Source: Salinibacter sp. 10B (lineage in GTDB: Bacteria > Bacteroidota > Rhodothermia > Rhodothermales > Salinibacteraceae). Taken from it: DNA of 64,000 nt. Made by a program: the position numbers and the translations under genes. The notes beneath the pieces were generated by a model that saw only the letters and a list, made by a program, of their open reading frames with translations, had not been told where the DNA came from and did not search any database. Positions 43,260 to 52,377 of this stretch are shown in pieces. The DNA lies in assembly GCF_002954405.1 (NCBI RefSeq), contig NZ_MQWC01000004.1:2685909-2749908 (forward strand), written 5' to 3'. Numbering within the stretch: position 1 is the stretch's first letter; each line of letters opens with the position of its first letter.

Positions 43260-43307
43260 AAATCCTGTAGGGGTTGGGGGTTGTGACGAAAGGGGTGCAG
43301 TGGGTCG

Positions 43308-43395
43308 GGAATGAGAAATTTGGAGTGTGGAATGCAGAGGGGATCCGTACTGCTCCCTGGATGCGAATCATTCCACATTCCGAATTTCCCACCCC
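43308..43395. repeat. Imperfect inverted repeat upstream of the Gfo/Idh/MocA gene
   Basis: Left arm GGGAATGAGAAATTTGGAGT continuing to TGTGGAATG, and right arm CATTCCACATTCCGAATTTC continuing to CC, match at about 19 of 22 positions. A related sequence GAGTTTCGAATGTGGAGTG is at 41280-41298 before the isomerase gene. It looks like an extragenic repeat family. Confidence 0.5.
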
Positions 43396-43402
43396 CCATT
43401 CG

Positions 43403-44272
43403 TTAGAAGGTAAGCTGACTGAGCGTCTTGTGGCTGGCTTCGATGCTCTGCATCGGAGCCTCGGGGTTGTCGTGCTCTACGAAGTAGTGCTCGAAGTTGC
43501 CCGCCCGGAAGATCGCGGCAAAGTCCATTTGCCCCGCCCCCACGCTCACCATCTCGCCGTCTGCCGTCCGGTCCTTCACGTGGCAGAGCGGATAGCGGTC
43601 GGGATTGCGCGTGATGTAGTCGGTTGGATCGTGGCCGGCCGCCGCGATCCAGTAGAGGTCCAGCTCCATCTGCACGTGCGACGGATCGGTTTCCTCCAGC
43701 AGCACGTCGTAGGGAAGCGTGTCGTCCATCGCCTGAAATTCGAAGTCGTGGTTGTGATAGGCAAACTGGAGCCCAGCGTTCGTGCAGCGCTTGCCGAATT
43801 CGGAAAACTCGGACGCTCGCTGCCGATACGCATCGAGGCTTCCGCGGTCTGCCTCGCGGAGGTAGGGACACACCAGATAGTCGTGCCCGACGGCCTGCGC
43901 CGTTTGAATGAGCGCATCTGGGGCTTCTCGAATTTGCTGAAGGGGCACGTGGGCGGCGGGGGCGGAAAGGCCGAGGTCGTCGAGCATTGCCCCGATCTCT
44001 TCGGGACTCCGGTCATAGTATCCAGCAAATTCCACCTCGTCGTAGCCTATTTCGGCCACCGTCTCCATCGTTCCCGAGAAATCGTTCTCCAGCACACTCC
44101 GCACGGTGTAGAGCTGGAGTCCAACAGCGGGGAGCGAGGCGCTCACCGTGCCGTTGGAAGAGGCGTCGGAGGATTCGGCATCAGAGGCGTTGGAGCACGC
44201 CGCAAGCCCCAGTCCCGCCCAGGCGATCCCGGCGGCCTGGGCGGACGTGGTGAGGAACTGGCGTCGATCCAT
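43403..44272 (-). CDS. Exported sugar isomerase/epimerase-type TIM-barrel protein (Tat signal)
   Basis: A 289-residue protein starting MDRRQFLTTSAQAAG, a twin-arginine signal that ends in a possible lipobox (LGLAAC, Cys26), followed by a Ser/Asp linker. The barrel has VGLQLYTVRSVLE, DEVEFAGYY, AYHNHDFEFQ, VQMELDLYWIA, PLCHVKDRT and YFVEHDNPE, so metal-ligand Glu/His/Asp positions are kept. Periplasmic members of this family are found in 3-keto-glycoside pathways in Bacteroidota, where they act on the released keto sugar. Encoded 58 bp after the subunit-3 gene on the same strand. Confidence 0.9.
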   Translation of the reverse strand: MDRRQFLTTSAQAAGIAWAGLGLAACSNASDAESSDASSNGTVSASLPAVGLQLYTVRSVLENDFSGTMETVAEIGYDEVEFAGYYDRSPEEIGAMLDDLGLSAPAAHVPLQQIREAPDALIQTAQAVGHDYLVCPYLREADRGSLDAYRQRASEFSEFGKRCTNAGLQFAYHNHDFEFQAMDDTLPYDVLLEETDPSHVQMELDLYWIAAAGHDPTDYITRNPDRYPLCHVKDRTADGEMVSVGAGQMDFAAIFRAGNFEHYFVEHDNPEAPMQSIEASHKTLSQLTF

Positions 44273-44331
44273 AGCGAGGAAGCGGGCGGAGGGAAATGAA
44301 ACGGCACTGAGGAGGTCGACGGAGGGACACG

Positions 44332-44934
44332 CTACGTCCCGGCCCCCGACCAGGCCCGGCCAACCTCTTCGTACGGGACGTCGCCGTCGTAGTAGCCGGG
44401 CACGACGTTGGTTTTCAGCTCCTGCGTTGCTCCAATTTCGGAGGTGTAGTACCCGACGATTACGAGCTCCTTCATCATCCGGAAGAAGGACGGCTCCTCG
44501 CGGTCGGTCGGGGCATCTGCGCCGAAGGTCTCCTCGTCCAAGGCCGCGACGAGACTGCGCTGCTGCTCGGCGCTACAGTCGACAAACGAACTGCCGTAGT
44601 CCGTCTTGCAGCGGGCGTTGATGTCTTCTAGGCCCTTCATGAATCGTTTTCGGTCCGGCTCGCGATAGCTTTCCCCGACCATCGCGTCGATGAAGCGGTT
44701 CACGTTTGCGGCGCTCGCGCCGGGCGTGTCTGTGGCCGGAATGATGATCTCGGCAATGGTATCGACCATCTCGTTTTGCTCGGCGGAGAAAATCGAGGGA
44801 GTCCAGTCGGGTCCTGTTTGCTGCTGGCAACCGCTCAGAACACCGGCCACGGTGGGAGCGGAGATCACCCCGCCCAGCAGGGCGCCGACGCGGCGAAGGG
44901 CTTGGCGACGCGTGAGGTCGTGGGAGGCACTCAT
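44332..44934 (-). CDS. Gluconate 2-dehydrogenase subunit 3-family protein (Tat-exported)
   Basis: 200 residues from the ATG at 44934, which starts MSASHDLTRRQALRRVGALL, a Tat signal with a lipobox-like LSGC. The long open frame before it has no homologous look. The domain has FSAEQNEMVDTIAEIIIPATDTPGA, NRFIDAM, and a C-terminal FRMMKELVIVGYYTSEIGA ... VVPGYY block, typical of subunit 3. This small subunit chaperones and exports the GMC flavoprotein (38404-40119). It lies four genes away from the GMC gene, unlike the usual adjacency. Confidence 0.9.
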   Translation of the reverse strand: MSASHDLTRRQALRRVGALLGGVISAPTVAGVLSGCQQQTGPDWTPSIFSAEQNEMVDTIAEIIIPATDTPGASAANVNRFIDAMVGESYREPDRKRFMKGLEDINARCKTDYGSSFVDCSAEQQRSLVAALDEETFGADAPTDREEPSFFRMMKELVIVGYYTSEIGATQELKTNVVPGYYDGDVPYEEVGRAWSGAGT

Positions 44935-45020
44935 GGCGAATGGGGAGGTCGGGGGAGAGAAGGACAGTAATGGACACCCGGGCGTCCTCTTTCGGACGGA
45001 GAACGGAATCGAGGGAGCAA

Positions 45021-45821
45021 CTACTCTTCCGCGTCGGGAGACAAGGGACGGATCTTCACGTCGCGGTACCACACGGGATGTCCGTGGTCCTGCAGAGCAA
45101 TGTGTCCCTCGTCCATCTGACCGAAATTCGGCCAGTTGGAAAACTTCGTACTCTCTACACGATTCGTCCACGTGTCGCTACCAATCTCGGCTTCTAAGAG
45201 TTTCGTTCCGTTCATCCAGTGCTCCACGTGAGAGCCGCGGACTACAATCCGGGCCTCGTTGTACTCGCCGATCGGACGGGTCACGTCTTGTGCCGGTGCG
45301 TAGAGCCCGTACAGGGCGCCCGACGTGTGAATCGTATCGTCCGGGCTGAGGGTCGCGTTGTCAAGTACCTGGTATTCCGGTCCCGTCTCGTAAGGTAGAT
45401 CTTCCTGCTCCGAGACGCGGTACATGACGCCGCTGTTGCCCTCCGAGGCGATTTTCCATTCCAGGCGAAGCTCAAAGTCAGCGTACATAGAATCCGTTAT
45501 GAGCGTGAGCGGCGGTTCTCCCTCTTGGGTTGAGGGCTGTCCCGTAAAGTGCATTGCCCCGCGTTCTACGGCCCAGCCCGCAGGCACCGAGTCGCGCTTG
45601 AATCCGCGCCAACCGTCGAGCGACCGGCCGTCGAACAGCAGTTGCCATCCGTTCTGCTGCTCCGTGTCGGAAAGGGTGTTGAGGGAGTCGGGGAGGGAGC
45701 CGGTATTGTTCGCAGAAGACCCGGAGTTGTCGGGGCCCCCGCCGCACCCCGCAATGAGAAGAACGAACGGCAGGATTCCCAACGCCAGTAGTGCCCGGAG
45801 AAGACGATACGGTGAGGGCAT
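45021..45821 (-). CDS. DUF1080 (3-keto-disaccharide hydrolase) lipoprotein
   Basis: 266 residues from the ATG at 45821, chosen because it starts a lipoprotein signal (ALLALGILPFVLLIAGC). The concanavalin-like DUF1080 domain is complete: NGWQLLFDGRSLDGWRGF, FELRLEWKIASEGNSGVMYR, GPEYQVLDNA, NEARIVVRGSHVEHWMNG, and EGHIALQDHG ending WYRDVKI. The domain cleaves glycosides already oxidised at C3 by beta-elimination rather than hydrolysis. It is the first gene on the minus strand of the cluster. A TATATTTG element lies 42-49 bp upstream. Confidence 0.92.
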   Translation of the reverse strand: MPSPYRLLRALLALGILPFVLLIAGCGGGPDNSGSSANNTGSLPDSLNTLSDTEQQNGWQLLFDGRSLDGWRGFKRDSVPAGWAVERGAMHFTGQPSTQEGEPPLTLITDSMYADFELRLEWKIASEGNSGVMYRVSEQEDLPYETGPEYQVLDNATLSPDDTIHTSGALYGLYAPAQDVTRPIGEYNEARIVVRGSHVEHWMNGTKLLEAEIGSDTWTNRVESTKFSNWPNFGQMDEGHIALQDHGHPVWYRDVKIRPLSPDAEE

Positions 45822-45862
45822 GGTCGTAAGAAAAAACGGTTTGAAAAGAGGGAAAGGGGTTT

Positions 45863-45870
45863 CAAATATA
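45863..45870 (-). promoter_or_regulatory. Bacteroidota -7 promoter element for the DUF1080 operon
   Basis: The minus strand reads TATATTTG, an exact match to TAnnTTTG, 42 bp before the DUF1080 ATG in an AT-rich stretch. No good TTTG -33 box was found at the right distance. Confidence 0.45.
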
Positions 45871-46039
45871 AAAAAGAGAATGACGATTGCACATGGACGT
45901 GCTTTCGTCGAGATTTCGGGAGAAGAAAAGCCCCAGAGTATGCGTCTGTGTGCTGGCACATGCCGACTGGGCAATCCGGTGGGCGCTCTCGTCCCGAAGG
46001 ATGGATCCGGACGATGCTCCCTCCCGAGTAGCACGATGC

Positions 46040-46079
46040 GAATGGCATTGTGCAGTACACCTCGAATGACATTGTACAG
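46040..46079. repeat. Direct repeat GAATGrCATTGTrCAG upstream of the serine hydrolase
   Basis: Two 16-bp copies, at 46040-46055 and 46064-46079, identical at 14 positions, 24 bp apart (about two helical turns). They lie in the 275-bp divergent gap between the DUF1080 and serine hydrolase genes, 18 bp before the latter's start. Operator-like. Confidence 0.5.
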
Positions 46080-46096
46080 ATCCCACTTTTGCTCTT

Positions 46097-47350
46097 ATGC
46101 CTTCTCGCTTTCGTCGGCTGTGGACGATGTGTAGTCTCCTTCTCCTCGCTACCGTCGTCACGGCGCAGGCTCAGATCACGCCCACCGCCGAGCCTGAGAC
46201 GGTCGGTATGTCGGCGGATCGACTGTCGCGCATCTCCGAGACCCTGTCGCCCCACGTAGAGAAAGGGCAGATCTCAGGCCTCATGACGATGGTGTACCGC
46301 CAGGGAGAAGTGGTGCATTTCAATACGTACGGCGACCGCGACCGTCAGACGGATGCGCCGATGACGAAGGAGACCCTCTTTCGCATCTACTCGATGACAA
46401 AACCCATCACGACGGTCGCGGCGCTGATGTTGTACGAGGAGGGGCACTTCCATCTCGACGATCCGGTGGCCGAGTATCTGCCTGCATTTGAGGACGCTCA
46501 GGTCTACGACACCACGGCTGCGGGGCAGCCCCGGAAGGTGCCCGCGCGGCGGCCCATCACCATTCGCGACCTGATGACGCACACCTCCGGGCTCACGTAC
46601 GGCGTCTTCGGCAATACGCCGGTGGACTCGATGTACACGGCGGTCGGGGTTCTCGACAACGATCAGACCCTCGCCGCGGCCATCGACACGCTTGGCACGC
46701 TGCCGCTCCTCCACCAGCCCGGTGAAACGTGGCACTACAGCGTTTCGACCGACGTGCTCGGGCGTCTCGTGGAGGTCGTGTCCGGCACGACGCTCGATAC
46801 GTTCTTCCGGACCCGCATTTTTGAGCCTCTCGGGATGGACGACACGATGTTTGAGGTTCCGTCCAGCGAAATGGATCGCTTCGCAACGAACTACGCCGTG
46901 GGCAAAGACGGGTCGCTCGTCGTGCAGGACCGGAAGGCGTCCAGCGAGTTTGCGGCGCCCGTCCAATTCCTGTCCGGAGGCGGCGGGCTCGTGTCCACGA
47001 TGGACGACTATCTCCGGTTTGCACGCATGCTGTTGAATGAGGGCGCGCTCGACGGCACGCGGCTCCTCAGTCCGAAAACAGTGGCCCTCATGACACAAAA
47101 CCACCTGGATGGGACGCACGCGCCGGGATGGGGCTTTGGGCTCGGCGTTCAGGTTTGTACCGACCTTGCAGCGGCCCAAACGATCGGGTCTGAGGGCATG
47201 TACGGATGGTCGGGAGCCGCCAACACCTTCTTTTTCATTGACCCGAAGGAGGAGTTGATCGGGATGGCGTGGACACAGCTCTTTCCCCACGGCCGGTACG
47301 AAATTGGATCGACGTTTCGGGTCAGCGTCTACCAGGCCATCGTGGAGTAA
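46097..47350 (+). CDS. Serine hydrolase, class C beta-lactamase/esterase fold
   Basis: A 417-residue exported protein: signal peptide over about 1-26 (SLLLLATVVTAQAQ). The catalytic SxxK is Ser99-Met-Thr-Lys102, and Tyr214 lies in WHYSVSTDVLG (the second motif reads Tyr-Ser-Val rather than Tyr-x-Asn, as in many esterase-type members). The third motif region is GMYGWSGAANT. Members are penicillin-recognising esterases, transesterases or D-amino acid peptidases; true lactamase activity is uncertain. It is transcribed divergently from the DUF1080 operon, separated by a direct repeat that could coordinate both. Confidence 0.88.
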   Translation: MPSRFRRLWTMCSLLLLATVVTAQAQITPTAEPETVGMSADRLSRISETLSPHVEKGQISGLMTMVYRQGEVVHFNTYGDRDRQTDAPMTKETLFRIYSMTKPITTVAALMLYEEGHFHLDDPVAEYLPAFEDAQVYDTTAAGQPRKVPARRPITIRDLMTHTSGLTYGVFGNTPVDSMYTAVGVLDNDQTLAAAIDTLGTLPLLHQPGETWHYSVSTDVLGRLVEVVSGTTLDTFFRTRIFEPLGMDDTMFEVPSSEMDRFATNYAVGKDGSLVVQDRKASSEFAAPVQFLSGGGGLVSTMDDYLRFARMLLNEGALDGTRLLSPKTVALMTQNHLDGTHAPGWGFGLGVQVCTDLAAAQTIGSEGMYGWSGAANTFFFIDPKEELIGMAWTQLFPHGRYEIGSTFRVSVYQAIVE

Positions 47351-47668
47351 CGTCTTTCAGGCCGCGGGCGACGGGGCTGGAGGGGGCTTTGGGGAGAGGA
47401 CACATTCTATTCACTGGCACCCCGCCCCCGCGCAGGTGACAATGCCACCGACACTCCCTATGTTGATTGGGGAAGCAATCATCACCTAATGCGTTCGGGG
47501 GGACGGAGCGATCTTGTGCCCCGGTCGCACGTGCAAGAGGGGCAATGCGCCGATCACGGACGGGAATGGGGCATTGCTCTGCAAAGGCGAAGCGGAGGAC
47601 GGCGGACGTGGACCGGCTCCTCCGTATCTCCGTACTGACTAGCATTCCTTTAACAAATCAAAACCTCC
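47351..47668. other. 318-bp non-coding gap before tkt
   Basis: No gene, terminator or repeat recognised. The 3' part becomes AT-richer (TTCCTTTAACAAATCAAAACC) and presumably contains the tkt promoter. There is no Shine-Dalgarno sequence before the tkt start. Confidence 0.35.
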
Positions 47669-49684
47669 ATGCCCAGGGAGACCCTCCACGCCACGGATCT
47701 CGAAACGAAGGCGATCAACACCATTCGCTTTTTGTCGGCCGACGCGGTCGAGGCAGCACAGAGCGGTCATCCGGGCGCGCCGATGGGATTGGCCCCGGTG
47801 GCCTATACGCTGTGGACGCGCCATCTGCGTCACAGTCCAGAGCACCCGGGCTGGCCGAATCGCGACCGGTTTGTGCTTTCGGCGGGTCATGCGTCGATGT
47901 TGCTCTACAGTCTGCTCCACCTTTCCGGCTACGACCTGTCGCTGGATGAGATTAAACACTTCCGGCAGTGGGGCAGCAAAACGCCGGGGCATCCCGAGGC
48001 GCACCTGACGTCAGGGGTAGAGACGACGACCGGTCCGCTCGGGCAGGGCTTTGCGAACGGGGTGGGCATGGCCTTTGCCGAGCGCCTGCTGGCCGACGAA
48101 TTTAACACGCCGGACCATCCGGTCGTCGATCACTACACCTACGCGCTCTGCTCGGATGGGGACCTCATGGAGGGCATCTCGCAGGAGGCAGCCTCGCTGG
48201 CCGGGCACCACGATCTTGGCAAGCTCGTCTACCTGTACGACGACAACGAGATTACGATCGACGGCGACACGGACCTCACGTTTACCGAGGATGTCGCGGG
48301 CCGGTTTGAGGCCTACGACTGGCACGTGAGTCGCGTCGACGACGCCAACGACCTGGACGCCGTGGACGCAGCCATCGAGGAAGCGAAGGCCGTGACGGAT
48401 CAGCCCTCGCTCATCGTGGTGAAGTCGCACATTGGGTATGGCAGCCCCAACAAGCAGGACACCGCTGCCGCTCACGGCGCGCCGCTTGGAGAGGAGGAGG
48501 TGCGTCTCACGAAAGATGCCCTGGGCTGGCCGACGGACGAGACGTTCCACGTGCCGGAGGGCGTGTACGATCACGTCCAGCAGGCCGTCAGCGACGGCGC
48601 CGAGCAGAAGGCGGCGTGGGACGACCTGATGGAGGACTATGAGGAGGCGCATCCCGAGCGGGCAGCTGAGTACCGGCGATGGCTCCACCGAGAGCCGGGA
48701 GAGGGATGGGAGGCGGCCGTGCCGACGTTCGACCCCGACGAATCGCTGGCGACGCGGAAGGCGAGTGGACTCACCCTCAACGAACTGGCGCCCGAAGTGG
48801 GGTATCTCATCGGGGGATCCGCGGATCTCACGGGCTCCAACAAGACCGACGTGCCGGGGCGCAGCGACTTCCAGCCGGACAATCCCGGTGGCCGGTACTT
48901 CCGCTTCGGGGTTCGCGAACATGCTATGGCAGGGGCGATGAACGGGATGGCCCTGCACGGGGGCATTCAGCCATACGGCGGTACGTTCCTCATCTTCAGC
49001 GACTACCTGCGCCCGTCGTTGCGCCTCAGTGCGCTGATGGAGCAGCCGGTCGTGTACGTCTTTACGCACGACTCGATCGGGATCGGAGAGGACGGGCCCA
49101 CACACCAGCCGGTCGAACACCTGATGGCCCTGCGCGCCATTCCCAATCTCACGCTCCTACGCCCGGCCGACGCCAACGAAACGGCCGAGGCCTGGAAGGT
49201 GGCCGTGCAGAACACCGAGGGCCCGACGGCGCTCGCGCTGACCCGACAGACCCTCCCCGTCTTCGACCGCGAGGAGGTCACTCCGGCGCGGGGCGTGGGG
49301 CGAGGCGCGTACGTGCTTCGGCCCACCGAGGGGACTCCGGACGTGCTTCTGATCGGCAGTGGCAGCGAGGTGCAGCACGCCCTCGCGGCCGCTCGCACCC
49401 TGGCCGACGACGGCATTGAGGCTCAGGTGGTAAGCATGCCCTCCTGGGAGCTCTTCGATGACCAATCCGAGACATACCAACACAAGGTGCTTCCGCCCGA
49501 GGTCACGGCTCGCGTCTCCATCGAAGCAGGCGTGACGCAGGGATGGGAGCGCTACGTTGGCCCCGACGGGGCATGCATCGGCGTCGACCGGTTTGGGGCC
49601 TCTGCGCCCGGTGAGGTGGTCATGGAGAAGTACGGAATCACTGCCGAACACGTGGCTGAGCAGGCACGACAGCTCGTGGCGTGA
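47669..49684 (+). CDS. tkt: Transketolase
   Basis: A 671-residue, full-length thiamine-diphosphate enzyme. ThDP motif [16 protein letters not shown] ... [11 protein letters not shown]-terminal [20 protein letters not shown], and in the pyrimidine domain [19 protein letters not shown] and [20 protein letters not shown], which contain the catalytic His/Glu residues. It moves two-carbon ketol units between sugar phosphates in the non-oxidative pentose phosphate pathway, in the cytosol. Transaldolase follows after 95 bp on the same strand, so the two likely form an operon. Confidence 0.97.
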   Translation: MPRETLHATDLETKAINTIRFLSADAVEAAQSGHPGAPMGLAPVAYTLWTRHLRHSPEHPGWPNRDRFVLSAGHASMLLYSLLHLSGYDLSLDEIKHFRQWGSKTPGHPEAHLTSGVETTTGPLGQGFANGVGMAFAERLLADEFNTPDHPVVDHYTYALCSDGDLMEGISQEAASLAGHHDLGKLVYLYDDNEITIDGDTDLTFTEDVAGRFEAYDWHVSRVDDANDLDAVDAAIEEAKAVTDQPSLIVVKSHIGYGSPNKQDTAAAHGAPLGEEEVRLTKDALGWPTDETFHVPEGVYDHVQQAVSDGAEQKAAWDDLMEDYEEAHPERAAEYRRWLHREPGEGWEAAVPTFDPDESLATRKASGLTLNELAPEVGYLIGGSADLTGSNKTDVPGRSDFQPDNPGGRYFRFGVREHAMAGAMNGMALHGGIQPYGGTFLIFSDYLRPSLRLSALMEQPVVYVFTHDSIGIGEDGPTHQPVEHLMALRAIPNLTLLRPADANETAEAWKVAVQNTEGPTALALTRQTLPVFDREEVTPARGVGRGAYVLRPTEGTPDVLLIGSGSEVQHALAAARTLADDGIEAQVVSMPSWELFDDQSETYQHKVLPPEVTARVSIEAGVTQGWERYVGPDGACIGVDRFGASAPGEVVMEKYGITAEHVAEQARQLVA

Positions 49685-49779
49685 TGCGGGAGGGGCGTAC
49701 ATAAAGGAGAAGAGGCCATCGCGCCTCGCACACCGTGACGAAATTGCCAGAACTGCTGAATTGAACTGTACATTCTGCT

Positions 49780-50460
49780 ATGAAATTTTTTGTCGACACC
49801 GCTAACCTTGAGGAGATTCGCGAGGCCAATGATATGGGCGTCCTCGACGGCGTCACGACAAACCCCTCGCTTGTGAAGGCCGAGGGCAACGTCGATTTTC
49901 ACGAGCGTGTGCTGAAAATCTGTGAGGTCGTCCAGGGAGACGTTTCGGCCGAGGTGACGGCCACCGACTTTGACGGCATGATGGAAGAGGCCCACACGCT
50001 GGCCCAGATTCACGACAATGTCGTCGTCAAGATTCCGCTGATCAAGGAGGGCATTAAGGCGCTCCGTGCGCTCGACGACGAAGGCATCCGCACCAACTGT
50101 ACGCTTTGCTTTTCGCCGACGCAGGCGCTTGTGGCTGCAAAGGCGGGGGCCGACTACATCAGCCCCTTCATCGGGCGGATTGACGACATCTCGTCCGACG
50201 GCATGACGTTGATTGAGGAGATCGTCCAAATCTACGACAACTACGACTTTGAAACGGAGGTGCTGGCCGCCTCGATTCGGCATCCGACCCACGTGAAGCG
50301 GGCAGCTCTTGCCGGGGCCGACGTGGCGACTATGCCGTTCGAGACGATGGTGAAGCTGCTCGACCACCCGCTTACGGACCGGGGGCTGGAGCGCTTCCTG
50401 GAGGACTGGGAAGAATATCAGGAAGCGAAGGAGGAAGAGGCTGCCACAGCGGCAGTGTAG
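49780..50460 (+). CDS. tal: Transaldolase (small TalC/FSA-fold type)
   Basis: A 226-residue TIM-barrel. Start [13 protein letters not shown], then [10 protein letters not shown], Schiff-base Lys84 in [11 protein letters not shown] and NRID-like [11 protein letters not shown]. Glu58 (in SAEVTAT) and Phe130 (in SPFIGRID) stand where fructose-6-phosphate aldolases have Gln and Tyr, so transaldolase activity is favoured. The acidic C-terminal tail beyond residue 212 is extra. Encoded directly behind tkt, it completes the non-oxidative pentose phosphate shunt. Confidence 0.95.
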   Translation: MKFFVDTANLEEIREANDMGVLDGVTTNPSLVKAEGNVDFHERVLKICEVVQGDVSAEVTATDFDGMMEEAHTLAQIHDNVVVKIPLIKEGIKALRALDDEGIRTNCTLCFSPTQALVAAKAGADYISPFIGRIDDISSDGMTLIEEIVQIYDNYDFETEVLAASIRHPTHVKRAALAGADVATMPFETMVKLLDHPLTDRGLERFLEDWEEYQEAKEEEAATAAV

Positions 50461-50799
50461 TCGAGAGGGCCGCTGGAGAAGCACGTTTGGGGGCGTCCGA
50501 GTCGCAGGGAATGCCTGATTGAGGACGTCCAGGGGGCGGGACTCCGGGGAGAGGTATGGGGACGTGCGTCGAAGTGACCGCCGGCACTCTCCAAAACTAC
50601 ATATTCGATCGGCTCTCAGCGCATGGGGAGAGGCGCCAGAGTTGCTTACAGACAGCGCTTTGGGCGTCCGTTCTTGTAGGTGCTCCGAGAAGTGCTTTGC
50701 TGGACACGTGTCTCGTAGAGAGAAATCTCTGCCAGCGACAGGGTGCCGTCGGCGGTTCTCAGAGCTCTACTGCCCTCTTCCCTGGCCGTCCTCTCTCCC
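50461..50799. other. 339-bp non-coding gap
   Basis: No gene, hairpin terminator or clear promoter recognised. Frames running through it lack family resemblance. Confidence 0.35.
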
Positions 50800-51165
50800 A
50801 TGTCTCTCTACACCGAACGATGGATTGCCCGGCCCGCATGGCTGGCACTTCCCATTTCCGAACGCATTGCCTATCTCGATCAGATGGAGGCGGGGATGCG
50901 TGCCCTTGCCGACGCAGGAGCCATACTCATTGGACTTGTTCTGGACGAGGCACAGCATCCGGTACACAGCAGCGACCGATACCTTGCCGTCTGGGTGATG
51001 CCGGAGGAGGCCCAGGTTCGCATGCTCGAGTCAATGCTGAAAGAGGCCGGATGGCATCGCTACTTTCGCCGGGCCGACGAAACGTCGGAAGCAGAACGCA
51101 CCCGCGCGTCTTTGTTTCCGTCTACGCCCCCGTCCCATTGGCACGTGAATGGGCGGCGCAAGTGA
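50800..51165 (+). CDS. Small protein of unknown function
   Basis: A 121-residue protein beginning MSLYTERWIARPAWLALPIS, then SERIAYLDQMEAGMRALADAGAILIGLVLDE, a YLAVWVMPEEAQVRMLESML segment and a Trp-His-x-Tyr-Phe block. The start at 50800 gives this compact domain; an upstream in-frame ATG (50743) adds only low-complexity residues. The layout resembles small uncharacterised single-domain proteins with a tryptophan-rich first strand. Function unknown. It ends 18 bp from the convergent SDR gene. Confidence 0.65.
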   Translation: MSLYTERWIARPAWLALPISERIAYLDQMEAGMRALADAGAILIGLVLDEAQHPVHSSDRYLAVWVMPEEAQVRMLESMLKEAGWHRYFRRADETSEAERTRASLFPSTPPSHWHVNGRRK

Positions 51166-51183
51166 CATCCGATCGGCAGCGGC

Positions 51184-52194
51184 TTACAGCCAGTCCTGTT
51201 CCCGATACCAGTTCACCGTTTCGGCAACACCTTCTCCGAGCGGAATGCGGGGGGCATACCCGAAGTGCTTCTGCGCTTTCTGGCTGGAGCAGGCGGTGAT
51301 TGCGTGGCGAATTTCGCGGGCCTTGTCGCGGTTGAGGGGCGGGTAGGTGCCAGTGAGCTTTCCCCACGCCTCGGCCAGCGTCCCGACGACGCCCACGACG
51401 GGAGAGGGCACCGGGAGCGTAACGGCCCAGGTGTTGAGGGCGTCGGTGGCGGCGCGCTTCACCTCATTCCACGTGTAGGGCTGTTCGCCGCCGAGCAGGT
51501 AGGTCTCCCCCGCAGCCCGCGACGACCGACTTGCCTCGACCATGCCGCGGGCAAGGTCGCGAGCATGCACGAGGCTCAGGCTCCGCTCGGCCCCGCTGCC
51601 CACGACGGGGCACACGTGTCGTTGGACCGCCCTGAAGAAATCCAGGATGTCGCGATCGCGCGGGCCGTACACGGCGGGAGGGCGGACGACGGTAAGCGGG
51701 AGAGCCTCCCAGTAGGATTCCGTCATGTCGTGAGCGTCGCGCAGCGCCGCTTCCATTTGCGCCTTGCTTTTGCCGTAGCGGCTGACGGGACGGAGGGGAT
51801 GCTCCTCGGTTGCCACCTCGGCGTCGCAGCGTCCCACTGCGGCGAGGCTGCTGGTAAGGAGGATCCGCTCCACGTCCGGCGCGGCGTGCTTGACGGCGCC
51901 CAGAAGGTTGAGCGTGCCCTGCACATTGACCTCGTAGAAGGAGGCCCATTCGGGGGCGCGGGTGATGCCGGCAAGGTGATAGACGTGCGTCACCCCGTCG
52001 AGCGCCGTCCACAGCGTCTCCACGTCCGACAGGTCGCCGTGCACGTAGGTGACGTCCAGGTCCGACAGCCATTTCGGATCGGAGCGGACCATGCAGCGGA
52101 TCTCGCTCACTCCGCGGCGCAGGAGCTCTTCCACGAGGTGGCTGCCAACGAAGCCGGTCCCGCCGGTGACGAATGCGATCTTGGAGTCAGACAC
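51184..52194 (-). CDS. NAD(P)-dependent epimerase/dehydratase (extended SDR)
   Basis: A 336-residue extended short-chain dehydrogenase. Nucleotide-binding loop GGTGFVG at 11-17, LTSSLAAVG with the catalytic Ser at about 116, and the Tyr140-x-x-x-Lys144 pair (RYGKSK). Family includes sugar epimerases, dihydroflavonol-4-reductase-like and 3-beta-HSD-like enzymes; the VYHLAGITRAP and RPPAVYGPRD segments resemble the latter two, so the substrate is open. It reads away from its neighbours, convergent with the small unknown gene. Confidence 0.9.
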   Translation of the reverse strand: MSDSKIAFVTGGTGFVGSHLVEELLRRGVSEIRCMVRSDPKWLSDLDVTYVHGDLSDVETLWTALDGVTHVYHLAGITRAPEWASFYEVNVQGTLNLLGAVKHAAPDVERILLTSSLAAVGRCDAEVATEEHPLRPVSRYGKSKAQMEAALRDAHDMTESYWEALPLTVVRPPAVYGPRDRDILDFFRAVQRHVCPVVGSGAERSLSLVHARDLARGMVEASRSSRAAGETYLLGGEQPYTWNEVKRAATDALNTWAVTLPVPSPVVGVVGTLAEAWGKLTGTYPPLNRDKAREIRHAITACSSQKAQKHFGYAPRIPLGEGVAETVNWYREQDWL

Positions 52195-52231
52195 GATTCA
52201 GTGGTGGCTTGCCGGGGGAGAGGCGAGGATC

Positions 52232-52249
52232 GAGGATTGAGAATCGAGG
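52232..52249. repeat. Left inverted repeat flanking the four-helix-bundle gene
   Basis: GAGGATTGAGAATCGAGG, inverse of the right copy at 52782-52799 with one mismatch in 18. It lies in a purine-rich stretch (GGGGGAGAGGCGAGG) of simple-sequence character. Confidence 0.65.
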
Positions 52250-52377
52250 GGGGAGAGGCGAAGGGGGAGGAACTAGAAGATCGAGCATTGAGGGGGCGTT
52301 GAGGAGGCGAACGTTATGATCAGCTTGTGCCACGTGTCTCCAAAGGGCAGCGCACATTGCACATCCATTCAGTCATT

